Below, one piece after another: positions 1-13,300 of a stretch of DNA of 51,795 nt (its first letter is position 1; the number at the start of each line of letters is the position of its first letter). The DNA lies in the NCBI RefSeq assembly GCF_000003815.2, contig NC_049986.1, positions 25,356,992 through 25,408,786 of the forward strand, given 5' to 3'. The notes beneath the pieces were generated by a model. That model had not been told where the DNA came from, searched no databases, and was given only the letters and a program-made list of their open reading frames with translations. The translations under genes and the position numbers were made by a program. The DNA comes from Branchiostoma floridae. Lineage: Eukaryota > Chordata > Leptocardii > Amphioxiformes > Branchiostomatidae.

Positions 1-262
1 AACTGATGATGGTTGCTGTGGAGAATGTGACACTGATGGAGAAGAGCAGGACTATAGTTGTCATGGCAACCATGGACCAACAGGATCACAGTTGTTCATC
101 GTCATTCATATCAATGATAACCAGACCACAGCCTGGTCAAAGCTGTTTCCAATTGTCAGTTACCAGAATTGAAGAAACAAATACAACTAGAGGAAAGGTG
201 CAACAATAGAAAACAGAAGCGTTGTGCAGTTACCACAGTGACAGTTACTATGGCAACCTTAC

Positions 263-279
263 CTGACCCTAACACCCAT
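263..279 (-). CDS. Candidate 17-bp WHRN microexon
   Basis: The minus strand shows a near-ideal acceptor (long T/C tract ending ccttgtag) and an excellent donor (CAG|gtaagg) only 17 bp apart, enclosing a phase-0-compatible ATGGGTGTTAGGGTCAG. It lies downstream of exon 7, which ends in phase 0. The short length makes chance likely. Confidence 0.25.
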
Positions 280-373
280 CTACAAGGGAAGACAAAAAAA
301 AGTGACACCAGGAAACTCCTGGACCAGTAGCCTGAGTCAGGAGGGCAGACGCACCAGTCTCAACAGTTGCCTA

Positions 374-662
374 CACCCACACTAGAGTCACCACCAGTGT
401 CCACACTAGAGTCACCACCAGTGTCCACACTAGAGTCACCACCAGTGTCCACACTAGAGTCACCACCAGTGTCCACACTAGAGTCACCACCAGTGTCCAC
501 ACTAGAGTCACCACCAGTGTCCACACTAGAGTCACCACCAGTGTCCACACTAGAGTCACCACCAGTGTCCACACTAGAGTCCCCACCAGTGTCCACACTA
601 GTGTCCACACCAGTGTCCACACTAGAGTCACCACCAGTATCCACACTAGAGTCAACACCAGG
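374..662. repeat. 24-bp minisatellite, about 12 copies
   Basis: The core CACCAGTGTCCACACTAGAG repeats every 24 bp, nearly identical, with one degenerate pair near 600. The unit is a multiple of three and stop-free, so ORFs appear on both strands; these are artefacts. It is intronic relative to WHRN. Confidence 0.95.
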
Positions 663-1159
663 GCCTTACAGTTGCCCCCACTATCACCAACACCTGAAGT
701 GTCAACCCAGCTGCCATGCACCCCAAGCTTGGGCTGGTTGAGAGGGAACCTTACATACCCCAGAAGCACAAGATTACACCTGCCCTGCAATGCCTTAGAA
801 AACATGTACATCAGGGGGAAATGTACATAGAATCCATTGCTGTAGAGTTTCAGCTTTGTTCAGGTTTCAGAAAAGTCAGCGCAGTAAATCAGACATCTGA
901 TGAAGGTCAGCAAGATCAACAAAAAATTGCTGCGTTTCCTTAATTTGTGATAGAACAAAGCTCAAACTCTCCATGAAAACAAATATTTCTTGGCTCTTGT
1001 AGGATGAAAATAAAGAAAAAAAACCCACAAGGTAAAACCTCAGACTCAAACTCGAGGCAGGGCAGAGAAGGCTTGGGCTTCCAGGGTATGTTACTAGCGG
1101 AACCAGCATGCAATAGGCTGGTCTGTCAACTTTGACCTGCGTGCAAGAAGCGACTATAC

Positions 1160-1309
1160 CTGTTCGTCATCTGTGTCCTTACTACGCACAGACGGGTCAT
1201 CGCTACCGGCAACGGGCGCTCCGCCTATCGCCCCGCCCGGCGCTCGCTTGGGTTTCGAGAACAGGCCGATTACTGACGTCCTAAGCTGCTCCCATATACG
1301 ATTTTTGCT
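1160..1309 (-). CDS. WHRN: WHRN exon 7: linker exon, last one confidently seen
   Basis: A 50-codon exon, phase 0-0, with acceptor ctggcag|AGC and a slightly unusual donor CAG|gtatag. It encodes SKNRIWEQLRTSVIGLFSKP, then a Gly/Ala/Pro stretch, then SVRSKDTDDEQ. The head (about 38 bp) and its acceptor recur four more times in the upstream intron (1436-2020). No domain was recognised. Confidence 0.75.
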
Positions 1310-4300
1310 CTGCCAGGTGTGTTAGAAGAACAGGAGTGTTAAAAGCTGTGAAACTACTGTTAATATTACTGTTACAAGCTGTGAGTTTACTGTCAGTAAG
1401 TGTTAAAAGCTGTAAGTCAGTAACTGTTACAGGACTACTGACATCCTAAGCTGCTCCCATATACTTTTGTCTTGTGTTAGAAGAACAGAAGTGTTAAAAG
1501 CTGTGAAACTACTGTTAATATTACTGTTACAAGCTGTGAGTTTACTGTCAGTAACTGTCACAAGCTGTGAGTTTACTGTCAGTAACTGTTACTAGCTGTG
1601 AGTTTACTGTCAGTAACTGTTACAGGACTACTGACGTCCTAAGCTGCTCCCATATACGATTTTTGCTCTGCCTGGTGTGTTAGAAGAACAGGAGTGTTAA
1701 AAGCTGTGAAACTACTGTTAATATTAGTTACAAGCTGTGAGGTTACTGTCAGTAACTGTTAAAAGCTGTACGATTACTGTCAGTAAGTGTTACAGGATTA
1801 CTGATGTCCTAAGCTGCTCCCATATACGATTTTTGCTCTGCCGTGTGTGTTAGAAGAACAGGAGTGTTAAAAGCTGTGAAACTACTGTTAATATTACTGT
1901 TACAAGCTGTGAGTTTACTGTCAGTAATTGTTACAAGCTGTAAGATTACTGTCAGTAACTGTTACAGGACTGCTGACGTCCTCAGCTGCTCCCATATACT
2001 TTTGTCTTGTGTTAGAAGAACAGGAGTGTTAAAAGCTGTGAGTTGTTTTACTGTTAAGATTACTGTCGCAAGCTGTGAGTTAACTGTCAGGAACTACTAA
2101 AAGCTGTGAGTTTACTGTAAGCGTCACAAGCTGTGAGTGTAGCGTATTGAGTAGTTGTTGATTACAGGAAGTACATGTAGTTTGTGCTGAGCATTAGCAG
2201 CTGTCACAGGCAGCAGTTTGTGCTGAGTGTTATCAGTCTGGGGGAACCAGGTGCACACTGGGATGGTGTCTGATTATGATTCCATCTGGGAGGTCGTCAT
2301 GCCAACCACTGAGCATGGTAAGTGCCTTTAGGACATCCCTCTGGTCCGTTGGAGGATTTTAACCTAACAGCGTGTTCAAAACCAGTTTTCGTGTTGTTCC
2401 TCCACTGTAGGGGAGGACATGTATTTGGACCGTGCCATGCACCCGTGCTGTAGGGGTGTATTTGGACTGTGCCATACACCGGTGCTGGGGGGTGCGTATT
2501 TGGACCATGCCATTCACCAGTGCTGGGGGGGTGCTGCTATAAAGAGCTGAGTGAGCTAGTTTTGATCTGACTGCTACCTTGCTGAACGGTGCACAAATCG
2601 CCCCCCCCCCCCATGTGAGCAGTGCTACCCCCCCCCCATGTGAGCAGTGCTACCCCCCCCCATGTGAGCAGTGCTACCCCCCTCCCCATGTGAGCAATGC
2701 TACCCCCCTCCCCATGTGTGCAGTGCTCCCCACCCCTCCCCAAGTGCAACACTTAGAACTGCTATTCTACATAGGATATTTGAGATTTCTTTTACACAAC
2801 CAGCAAATACTTAGTTTGCTTTCGTATGAATCTTCTGCAGAGCTTATAACTAGTCTTAGAGCTCTCCTTCTCGCCACTTTACGTAGCCGATGTAGGTGGC
2901 GCTTTTGTGGCGAGAACACAATCCCCCGAATGGCTATTAGTAAGTTTGTATCTATTAGTTGTGTAAAAGAAATCTCCAATATCCTACGCTCTTCCAACCT
3001 GGTGAAATTATTTTTGGAAGTTATATTACATGTGAAGACATCTAATCTTCATATATTAACCCTCCCCCTGCCGAGCCAGCCCTGTGGCACCACAGGTGTA
3101 CTGGTTACACAGCTAGGCACCAACGAGAGGGTTAAATACGTGGGATGAAGGAATTTCCTTCAGTTTTGTGCAAAAAATGTAACATCGACTATCAAAATTC
3201 CACCAGGTGCCATAATACCGCCAACTCAAGAAAACGTTAGTATAGAGGTCTTCCCAAGATTGCCTTGAACACTGAATGTTAAATATCCTAAATGTAATAC
3301 AATTCAGATATTTAGGTGTTAAAGACAATCTTGAGAAGACCTCTATAACGTTTTTTGAGGTGGCCGAATGTATATTACACTTTGAGCAGTTTTTCTTCAA
3401 AAAAGAAGACTGTTATGTCTGTCCTTGGTGCTGAAATTGTGGATGGTTCTTCCGCAGTGTCCCCTGCCCTTTAACCTTTACCCTCTGCCCTGTGACCTAC
3501 CTCAGTGTCCTTCCTCCGTCTGGGCAGGGTGCTGTTGGCTGCGGAGCTGCTGAGAGGAGAGAAGGAAAAGTCAAACTTAAAAAGTCTTAAATCTAAATTT
3601 CTAAATTGAAACATGCAAACAGTTTTGACCATAACAGCATAAATATACTATAATCAGGGTTGTAGCCAGCGCCCGTCCTGCCGTCCTTTGACGGAATTTT
3701 GCAGGTGGGGATGTAAAAAAATTTTGCCCATTCCGTCCTCTGTGACGGACAAAAATGGATATGTAAAAAAAATTCAGCCTGAAACCCTTGTGTAATTTTT
3801 CAACAAAACAGATGCCGTTGAACGGCTTAGTCTACCAGTAAAATTTACAGCTCACAATGCAGGAAATGGCATTTCAAAGGGTCTAGATTTCAAAATCTTT
3901 CTTGGAACGTCGCACTGTGCCTTCGGTGCTCAATAGGATTTCCATTCAAAATCAAGGGGACGGAAAATGATTTTTGGCTGGCTACAACACAGACTATAAT
4001 ATTATATATATATTTATTAAGTTTTCTTAATAAACAACAACAATACTATTGCATCTGTCTGTAAGAAAGCAACAGATAACTGTACAGAAGTGCAGTGTTC
4101 TGTAAATACCTGTGATATCTGTCTATAATATGTGATAATTGGTATTTCATACTCATAGCTGACAACAAAACAGGATGCAGAAAAGTCACCTGAAAACCAA
4201 AGTCATTTGTGCAACAATCCACAAGCAGAATCTGATCATAACCACTACACAAGTGTGCGGCTGAGGTGTGACCTTGTCATCAGGCTTCTGACCTTGAGAA

Positions 4301-7300
4301 AGTCAGCTGTTCTACTGTCTAACCAGACAGCTCCATTCAGTGAAGCTTTACATGTTAACTCTTGTCATCTCTTTATAACAGTGAAAGTTGATGATTACCA
4401 ATCAACATGTTAAGTTTAGATGTCAAAGCACATTTGATAGTGCAGCAAGTGATTTTTATTCCTGTGTGATGACCTTCAATCCCTGACCCCTGACCCACCT
4501 GTCGGCATCATACTCAGAATTTGCCGGTTCGTCTGCTTCTGATTTTTTCCTGATGGCGGCGTGCGGAGAAACGGAGAAACACGGTTTGCACAAGAGTCAA
4601 TCAGTCAGAAATTCTTCAGTAGGAAGATACAGTGTAACTTTATTCAGAAACACTAGGCCGTTTCAAGGTTTAAACTGCACATTTATAGAGTGATACATTG
4701 TGGGTGATATGTTCCAGGCAGTCAAACCTTTGACCTGTTCTCTAGGATACAACACTTGCTGGGTAACCTGTATTGTGCAATGCCACCCCTGCCCAGAGTG
4801 TCTGTGCCTCCAGGGTGCTTGAGCTTCCAGGGTACTAGATTATATAACTGTATATTCTGCTGATTGACTTTTCCTGATAAAAGATTGGGGAGGGGAGCAG
4901 ATTGCCTTCCCCATGATAACAGATTGGGGAGGAGAGCAGATTGCCTTCCCCATGATAACAGATTGGGGAGGGGTGCAGATTGCCTTCCCCATGATACCAG
5001 ATTGGGGAGGGGAGCAGATTGCCTTCCCCATGATACCAGATTGGGGAGGGGTGCAGATTGCCTTCCCCATGATAACAGATTGGGGAGGGGAGCAGATTGC
5101 CTTCCCCATGATACCAGATTGGGGAGGGGTGCAGATTGCCTTCCCCATGATAACAGATTGGGGAGGGGAGCAGATTGCCTTCCCCATGATACCAGATTGG
5201 GGAGGGGTGCAGATTGCCTTCCCCATGATAACAGATTGGGGAGGGGAGCAGATTGCCTTCCCCATGATACCAGATTGGGGAGGGGTGCAGATTGCCTTCC
5301 CCATGATAACCTGCCCAATGATGCCACCTCAGCTCAGGCACAATCTGGCCCGCACAAAACCTTCTCTGGTTCTCACAGCTGGTACAGTACAGTAACCTCC
5401 AAGAAAATCCCTGTCACCATGACTACAATTCTCCTGTCACCATGACTACAATTCTCCTGTCACCATGACTTACAATTCTCCTGTCACCATGACTACAATT
5501 CTCCTGTCACCATGACTACAATTCTCCTGTCACCATGACTACAATTCTCCTGTCACCATGACTACAATTCTCCTGTCACCATGACTACAATTCTCCTGTC
5601 ACTGTGACTACAATTCTCCTGTCACCATGACTACAATCCTCCGTCACCATGACTACTATGGAATCACCCTGACATAACCTTGACATTAACCTTCAAATAG
5701 GTCTGAGGTGAACTCAAACTGACCTTCAATACCTGCAGTGTAACCACCCCCCCCCCTACAGGTACCACAAACTACAACCACATTTCATCGTCAGCCTTTA
5801 AGGCGGGAATCAGTGACAAGCAGCCGAGGTCAAAAGTCAAATTACATTCCTGGAAGGTTCCAATTTGCCCGCCCATATTTGGCCTTTGTGATTCTAACCC
5901 GCCCGTATTTGGCCTGTGTAATTCCAGGTAATTCTATCTCGCCATGCTGACATTTCCCTCCCAGTCGTGCGCTGGCAGGAACCATCTAACAACTCCAGTT
6001 ACAAAATGGATTCCGAACTGACTTATTCTGTAAGTACTGAATTTCCATGTCCGTTCTTCTGTGTGCCTGACACATTCCCTACTGACTTATTCTGTAAGTA
6101 CTGAATTTTCATGTCCATTCTCCTGTGTAGCTGACCCATTCCCTACTGACTTCTTCTGTAACCACACCATCCACATGAGTCTGCAGCAGGAAGGTGAGAT
6201 ATACCCAGTCCACACTAGGTACTGACTGACGTTTTACTTTGAGTCTAAAGCTGTCCTTGCTAGTTATTCCTGAGGAGTGTTTGTGGAAAGGTCAAGTTGT
6301 TACCTGAGAGGTGTGTGAAGCGTAGGGAAAGTTAGCCACCTGGGAAGTGAAAGCTCGTTAGCTGCAGTGTTTGTCTGTTCAAGTGAAAGTTAGTTACCTG
6401 GTAGGTGTGTCTGTTCAAGTGAAAGTTAGTTAACTGGCAGGTGTGTCTGCATATAAAGTGCAATTAGAAGTTAGTTATTTACCTGGGGCTGCCAGACAGC
6501 CTGGGCTGACTGGGGAGAAACAGTGCAAAATGTTACTGTGGTGCAGGGATGTGCAAAACATTACTGAGGTGTAGGGATGTGCAAAACATTACTGTCAAAC
6601 AAAGGTCTGTATCCAGTTGGTGTGGTGTAGGGATGTGCAAAACATTACTGTGGTGTAGGGATGTGCAAAACATTACTGTGGTGTAGGGATGTGCAAAACA
6701 TTACTGTGGTGTAGGGATGTGCAAAACATTACTGTCAAACAAAGGTCTGTATCCAGTTGGTGTGGTGTAGGGATGAGCAAAACATTACTGTCAAACAAAG
6801 GTCTGTATCCAGTTGGTGTGGTGTAGGGATGTGCAAAACATTACTGTCAAACAAAATTCTGTTACCCAGCAAACTTTGGTGCAGTGTAGGGATGTGCAAA
6901 ATGTTACTGTCAAACAAAAATGACTTCAGTTCTTTGAGCCAGCTGACTATAGCATGGTGCAGTGTAGGGTGTGTGTGTGCTGGAACACTGTGGTGAGGGG
7001 GGGGGGGGCTCATTCGACCCCCCCTTGGTATTTTCAAAACGGCTTACTCTACGATCACCAAATTTGCAGGAGAGGTTGTGCTCATCGAGTTTAATAAATC
7101 CTGAAATTTTTTTATCATTATGACGTAATATAACGTAATTATGACGTCATTAATTGATATTTTTGGCCAAAACCGGGAATTCCCATAATACCTAAATATC
7201 TCACTCAAAAAGTTACCAATAAAGGTTTCTTATTAATATTCAAGTGTTATAAGACTTCTGTTGTCAAAAGCCGACGCAACGACGTCAAAATGACGTCAAA

Positions 7301-10300
7301 GAATGACGTCATCTGTAGTTTAGCTAGCCGCCATCTTGGATTATGAACCTTAAATTTTTCAAGATACATTTTTTTCAACATATAACGCTAAAACCCCATG
7401 GAAATGGATTAAAAACGTTCACATGAATGTTTTCTGTCAGAAAATACCACGTAGTAATGAAATCTGAGTGAAAATAAGCTTGTTATACTTTAGATCATGA
7501 TATTGTCGGCCATCTTGGATTTTGACCAATTACGTCAATCCATTAGCATAATTTATGAATATTTAATTATAAATGTTTAACTTAGATGTGTTAGATATTA
7601 AAGATATATGAAAAGAAGTTAAGTTTAGCAAGAAAGTCTTAAAACCCCATTGTTTAAACCAAAATTAGTGATTTTTGTAAAATTTGCCTTTCAGAAACCC
7701 GTTGCCATGGCAACACGAAAAGTTATAAACTTACCCAATTTTTTTTAAATTGTTACCAACAATATTTTAGGAAAACTCACCAAGTTTGGTTGTTCTTTTA
7801 GCCCCCCCCCCCAGTCTGGATAGGGTTAACACTCATGCACTTCATTGTTTTCAAAATGAACTTTAAAAAGTCCCGTAGAGTAAGGCAATGTTTGTAACTG
7901 TTACAGAATCTTGTAGTCTCATCCTGAGTCTCTCACACTAAGTTTTTCATCCATGACAAGGACAGAACATGACCTTGCAGCACCCCCCTCCCACTTTACA
8001 GTGAACCTGTATCATATTTACAAAGTTCCTCTCACATGTGGATATGGTCAACAGATCTTAGATTCTGGAACTTATAGCAACAATACATTTACTGTTGACC
8101 TTGACCTTGATTGCTGTTTGGCTTACTTTCAACGGATTCCATAACCAAGAACAACAAATGCCATTATGGCGTTAGGGATCTTCTGTCATCACTATGTTTT
8201 GTGCATACAGCGATGATAATGATATTAGACATGCAGACCCTCTAACCAGATTCTGATCATTGAGAAAGTCATACATTTACAGTTGACCTTGACTTTGAGA
8301 TCTGTTGACTTACTTGTCCTTGAAGACGGCGACCTGATGCTGGGACAGCTGGTCTCCCATGAGCCACTGGGTGCGGTCGTAGGTCGTTCGTGCGTACGGG
8401 AGCCGCCCCACGTCTTTGATGGTCATCATCATGTGCTTGGAGGTCTTCAGGATGCGGACAGCCTCGTCGTGGGAGATACTGAGGAAGTTCACACTGTTCA
8501 CATCCAGGATCTGGTCTCCCACCTGCGTTTTAGGGGAGAGAATAGGAAGTTCACACTGTTCACATCCAGGATCTGGTCTCCCACCTGCGTTTTAGGGGAG
8601 AGAATAGGAAGTTCACACTGTTCACATCAAGGATCTGGTCTCCCACCTGCGTTTCAGGGGAGAGAATAGGAAGTTTACACTGTTCACATCAAGGATCTGG
8701 TCTCCCACCTGCGTTTCAGGGGAGAGAATAGGAAGTTTACACTGTTCACATCAAGGATCTGGTCTCCCACCTGCGTTTTAGGGGAGAGAATAGGAAGTTC
8801 ACACTGTTCACATCCAGGATCTGGTCAGGGAGGGAATTGAAATGGCATATAATCTGGTTTTCTATGCTCACAGAGATTAACACCCTGTACCCTGTTATGT
8901 AAGTAATCTGGTCTAACATAGTGGAAATGCGTGAAGACCAATAAAATGGATCATCGGGGCTACTCCAAGACTTAGTACTCTGAAGGAAAAGTCCTAAGGA
9001 CTGCAGTACTTTCTGGTAGTGCGCATGTCGGCCAAATGGCAACAGACAGCATTTGAACTCACTGCTTCAGGGTCCAGAGGCAGAATAGCCAACAGTACGC
9101 AGGTTAAGCTTTTTTCATCCCACACTAACTTTAGACATTCAGTAAAACTCGTCTTGCTACCACCGACTCACCTTGAGTCCAGCCTCCTCTGCTACGGAGT
9201 AGGGGTCAACTCCTGTGATGTAGATCCCAAGGTCAAACTCCTTCCCTCCGCGGATCATCAGGCCAAGGGAGCTGCCCTCCCCCACCACTAGGTTCACCTG
9301 GAGGAAAGGATCAACCTTCAACCTTCAACTTTCAACTCTAACCTTAACCCTAACCCTAAACCTTCCCTCCGCGGATCATCAGGAACACCGCTTTCCCTCA
9401 CCTATGTGCACAAAGCTATAAGATAAAAAGTAAGTAAATTACATGTAACTGGTAGAAAAGATAATGGGTAAGTAGTGTGAACCCCTAACCTTTAACCTTA
9501 CTGCTGACCTTCCTGAGTCCCTGAGCAGGTTCATTCTGTTGCAACATAGTTTACCCCATAATCTTTACCCTTACTGACCTTCCTCTCGTCGGAGTCCTTA
9601 AGCAGGATATAGTTTACTATCTAACCTTTAACCCCCTGACCTTTCCCTTACTGACCTTCCTCTCATCAGAGTCCTTGAGCAGGATATAGTTTAACCTCTA
9701 ACCTTTAACCTTACTGACCTTCCTCTCATCGGAGTCCTTGAGCAGGTTCATGCCGCTGCGCCGCCCCACGGAGTCCTGCGGGTTCTTCCCGGACAGGTCC
9801 ATTTCGGGCGGGGGGGAGATGCTGCGTCCCTGAGGGTCGACCCACGTGTAAGTCTGGCTTGCAACGTAGGACTTGGGTATTCTGCCGACCTGCCGAACAA
9901 GCAGCACAAACTTCCGCCCCACTCGGAATATCTGTAAACAACAACAGTAAACAACAACAGTAAATAATAGTAAAAAACAACAGGTGTGTAGGTCCGGTGC
10001 GCCACGTAGGACTTGGGTATTCTGCCGACCTGCCGTACAAGCAGCACAAACTTCCGCCCCACTCGGAATATCTGTAAACAACAACAGTAAACAACAACAG
10101 TAAATAATAGTAAAAAACAACAGGTGTGTAGGTCTGGTGCGGCCACATAAGACTTGGGTATTCTGCCGACCTGACGAACAAGCAGCACAAACTTCCGCCC
10201 CACACGGAATATCTGTAAACAACAACAGTAAACAACAACAGTAAACAATAGGTGTATACATGTAGGTCTGGCTTGCCACGTAGGACTTGGGTATTCTGCC

Positions 10301-13300
10301 GACCTGCCGAACAAGCAGAATAAACTTCCGACCCACACCGAATATCTGTAAACAACAACAGTAAACAACAACAGTAAACAATAGGTGTATACATGTAGGT
10401 CTGGCTTGCCACGTAGAACTTGGGTATTCTGCCGACCTGCCGAACAAGCAGAACAAACTTCCGCCCCACACGGAATATCTGTTAACAACAATTATAGTAA
10501 ACAACAATAGTAAACAACAGCATTGTGTAGCTCTGGTGCTCCACAATGTAGGACTTGGGTATTACATGGTTGACCTGCTAGGCAGAGCAACATGAGACAA
10601 CGGAATCCGATAATAATTACTGTTAAAAATTACAAATATAATTTATAACAGTACATGTGTATGTTAACTTCATATGTATAACTGGCAGTTACTGTATATG
10701 TATTCAAAATCCCAGCCAGTAAAAAGACCAGCTGACTCTACACACCATGTAACCTGATTAAGGGAGAACCACACACAGACAGGGTCGGGTTACTGGTTAC
10801 CATGGCAACCAATTCTCCACTGCCAAACATCATCAAATTACTGTAAAATCTGTAGAACAGGAAAAACCGGTAAACCCCAGCTGCTCAAGGAACTGTGGGA
10901 AGCATGAACACCAAACAAATCTAAACTTTTGTCTGAAAAGTCTTCATCTTAGTTTATAATTCTTTAAGAGAAGAAAACCAATAACTACTTTATTCATGCT
11001 TGGTAAGGAGACAGTGTTTGAATTAGAGTTTGTTAATAGTTCTTGGTCAGAATATCTGATATTCAGAGTGTGGAAATTCAGGCTCCAACACCTGGATATA
11101 AATAATCCATTCTAAAACTGATTACACAGTTCCCATGAAGGAATACATGTCTGCAGAGGAAAGCGTCTGTCTTCTGGGGTTCCAGTCTGCCCATGTCATG
11201 AAGTTGTCAACAATTGATAGACAGAGAGAGTTACAGTTTTGTGTTACTGTAGTAAGTTACTCCAGTATTGCAGGGTGAATTCTGCCCAGTTAGGTGACCT
11301 TTATTTGCCAAACAGGCGTGACCTGACGGCTGATGCAAAACATCCTGGTCTGGACTTACAAACACTCCCTACTAGTACTAGTACATGTATATGTGTCTCC
11401 CAATGATTCATAATTCATTATCAAACCAATCTGTTGGGATATGCAGCCGGTACTCTTCAGTATAACCAAGTTTATAAACCAAGTTAAACCAAAACTTCCT
11501 AATACTAGTAGTATACACCTTTCTCACACGGCGGCCATGATAGATCTAAAACAAGTTCAATGAGGCAAATAAAAGACTATCCATCATAATCAGCAGTTGA
11601 ACCAATCATAGCATGGAAATTAGGAAATCAACCAATAAGAGAATGGCTGCATGTCCGGCAAATATTTGCATTATAATGTTTTTATTTTGCATCTCTTAAG
11701 GGACTATGGGATCAGTCTACGCTACTCTAAATTGCTACATATTCCAGTGCATAACACTTAAGTTATAATATTTATTATTTGATCTTATATTGTGAAAATG
11801 TGTGGTTTGGGGGAAAACTAAATGGGAGCTGATTTTTAAAAAGTTTTGTCTGTTTGCCTCATTGACCTTGTCTTCGATGTATAATGGCCGCCGCGTGAGA
11901 AAGGTGTATAATATATTATGCACACACATGAGCCTTGAGCTGCCAGGATGATGCATAGTCCAGATCTCTACCTTCTATGGGTTCATACTTGGATGCTTGG
12001 ATACTAAGTTCACTCCTAAACATGTTTCATACACACTGTCTCCCTGGCAAAGTTTGAAAGTGAGATTCTACAGTTCCAGACCAGCTCAGGTGGAACAGCT
12101 CATTCTCAAGGTGACCTTGACATGGAAAATGTGTGACAAATGAAAATATTAAGAGATTCTGTAGGTTTTTAAGATGTGCTTCTGCTTTACCCTGAATGTG
12201 GATTCCATGGTAACAGTCGTAACACCTGACGGATCTTGACTAGCTTACTTCAGGGCACAACAAGAATGTAAACAAACAGCAAAACAACTACAAGAATGTA
12301 AACAAACAGGAAAACAATCAGCCGCAAATGAAACTTGAGATGACTTCTGGGAAACTATATACGGTTGCTGAACAGTCATGAATTTCACTGGTAACTAAAT
12401 CTGAGCTTCAGAATAGGCTGGACAGACATCATAAGGCTCTAACGCCTTATCCAAAGAAATGTGTCTAACGGAAGCTCATTTTCACCTGAAGTGAGTGAAG
12501 TGAGGAAAGTCATGCAAAATGCCCTTCCCATCAACGGAGCATGTCAGGAGAGTCAAACCCTAGACCTCTTGGTTCAGGGCCAACCCTACCGTTACACCAC
12601 GCTGAAGCCAGCTTATTGTTCTGTACATGTCATATAAGGGGCACCAAGCAGAGAGCACTATATATGGTCATTAGTACAATATATGGTCATTAGTACTATA
12701 TATGGTCATTAGTACAATATATGGTCATTAGTACTATATATATGGTCATTAGTACCATATATGGGCATTATGGATGATGATACTGAGTGACAGGAACACA
12801 ACAGAACTCCTGCAGTATTCATGACCTGGGCTCACATGGGGAGGGGGGTGTCCTTCAAACCAAGGTCAGGTGCAGTATCCATGGTAACAACAGCCTGACA
12901 ATGAGACATGACCCGGAGCATACCAAGTTGAACTTGTAGGGAAGGGTAGACCTAACTTTGTAGAATAAATTGGAAAGAAAATGAACGAGCCAAAGTCTCA
13001 AAGGAGACTGAGTATATATCACAATTTCATCATTTGTAAACCTATGATTACTGTCCACTGTGACTACAAATGGGAAAAAGCTGGCACGGTTATTTTACGC
13101 ATTACAGTCAGAATAACCAATGATTGGTGAACAAGTTTATTTTGTGAGTTTGTTCAAAGATTAGACTTCAGTTCAGTCATGGCTAGTACAGTCCAGGGTC
13201 AACGACCCTTCTACTGAAACATGCAGCACTTGACTTTCTGCCATCTTGAAAATATTCCAAGTTGGTTCAAGGTCATCGGACCCTGGCAGCAACTGGCCAT

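Noticed and set aside
360-811. Ser/Asp/Thr and Val/Leu repeat proteins on both strands
   Set aside because: They are readings of a 24-bp minisatellite that is open in most frames; no start context or flanking coding signal.
4722-5445. Five overlapping ORFs of 150-200 codons
   Set aside because: Read-through of a 39-bp, stop-free repeat on both strands; not a gene.
9698-10546. 282-codon minus ORF that looks like a membrane protein (CCCLLLLF repeats)
   Set aside because: It is the WHRN exon-2 boundary array; the hydrophobic runs are translations of intronic CAACAACAG/TGTTGTTGTT. Only the last copy (9719-9931) is a real exon.
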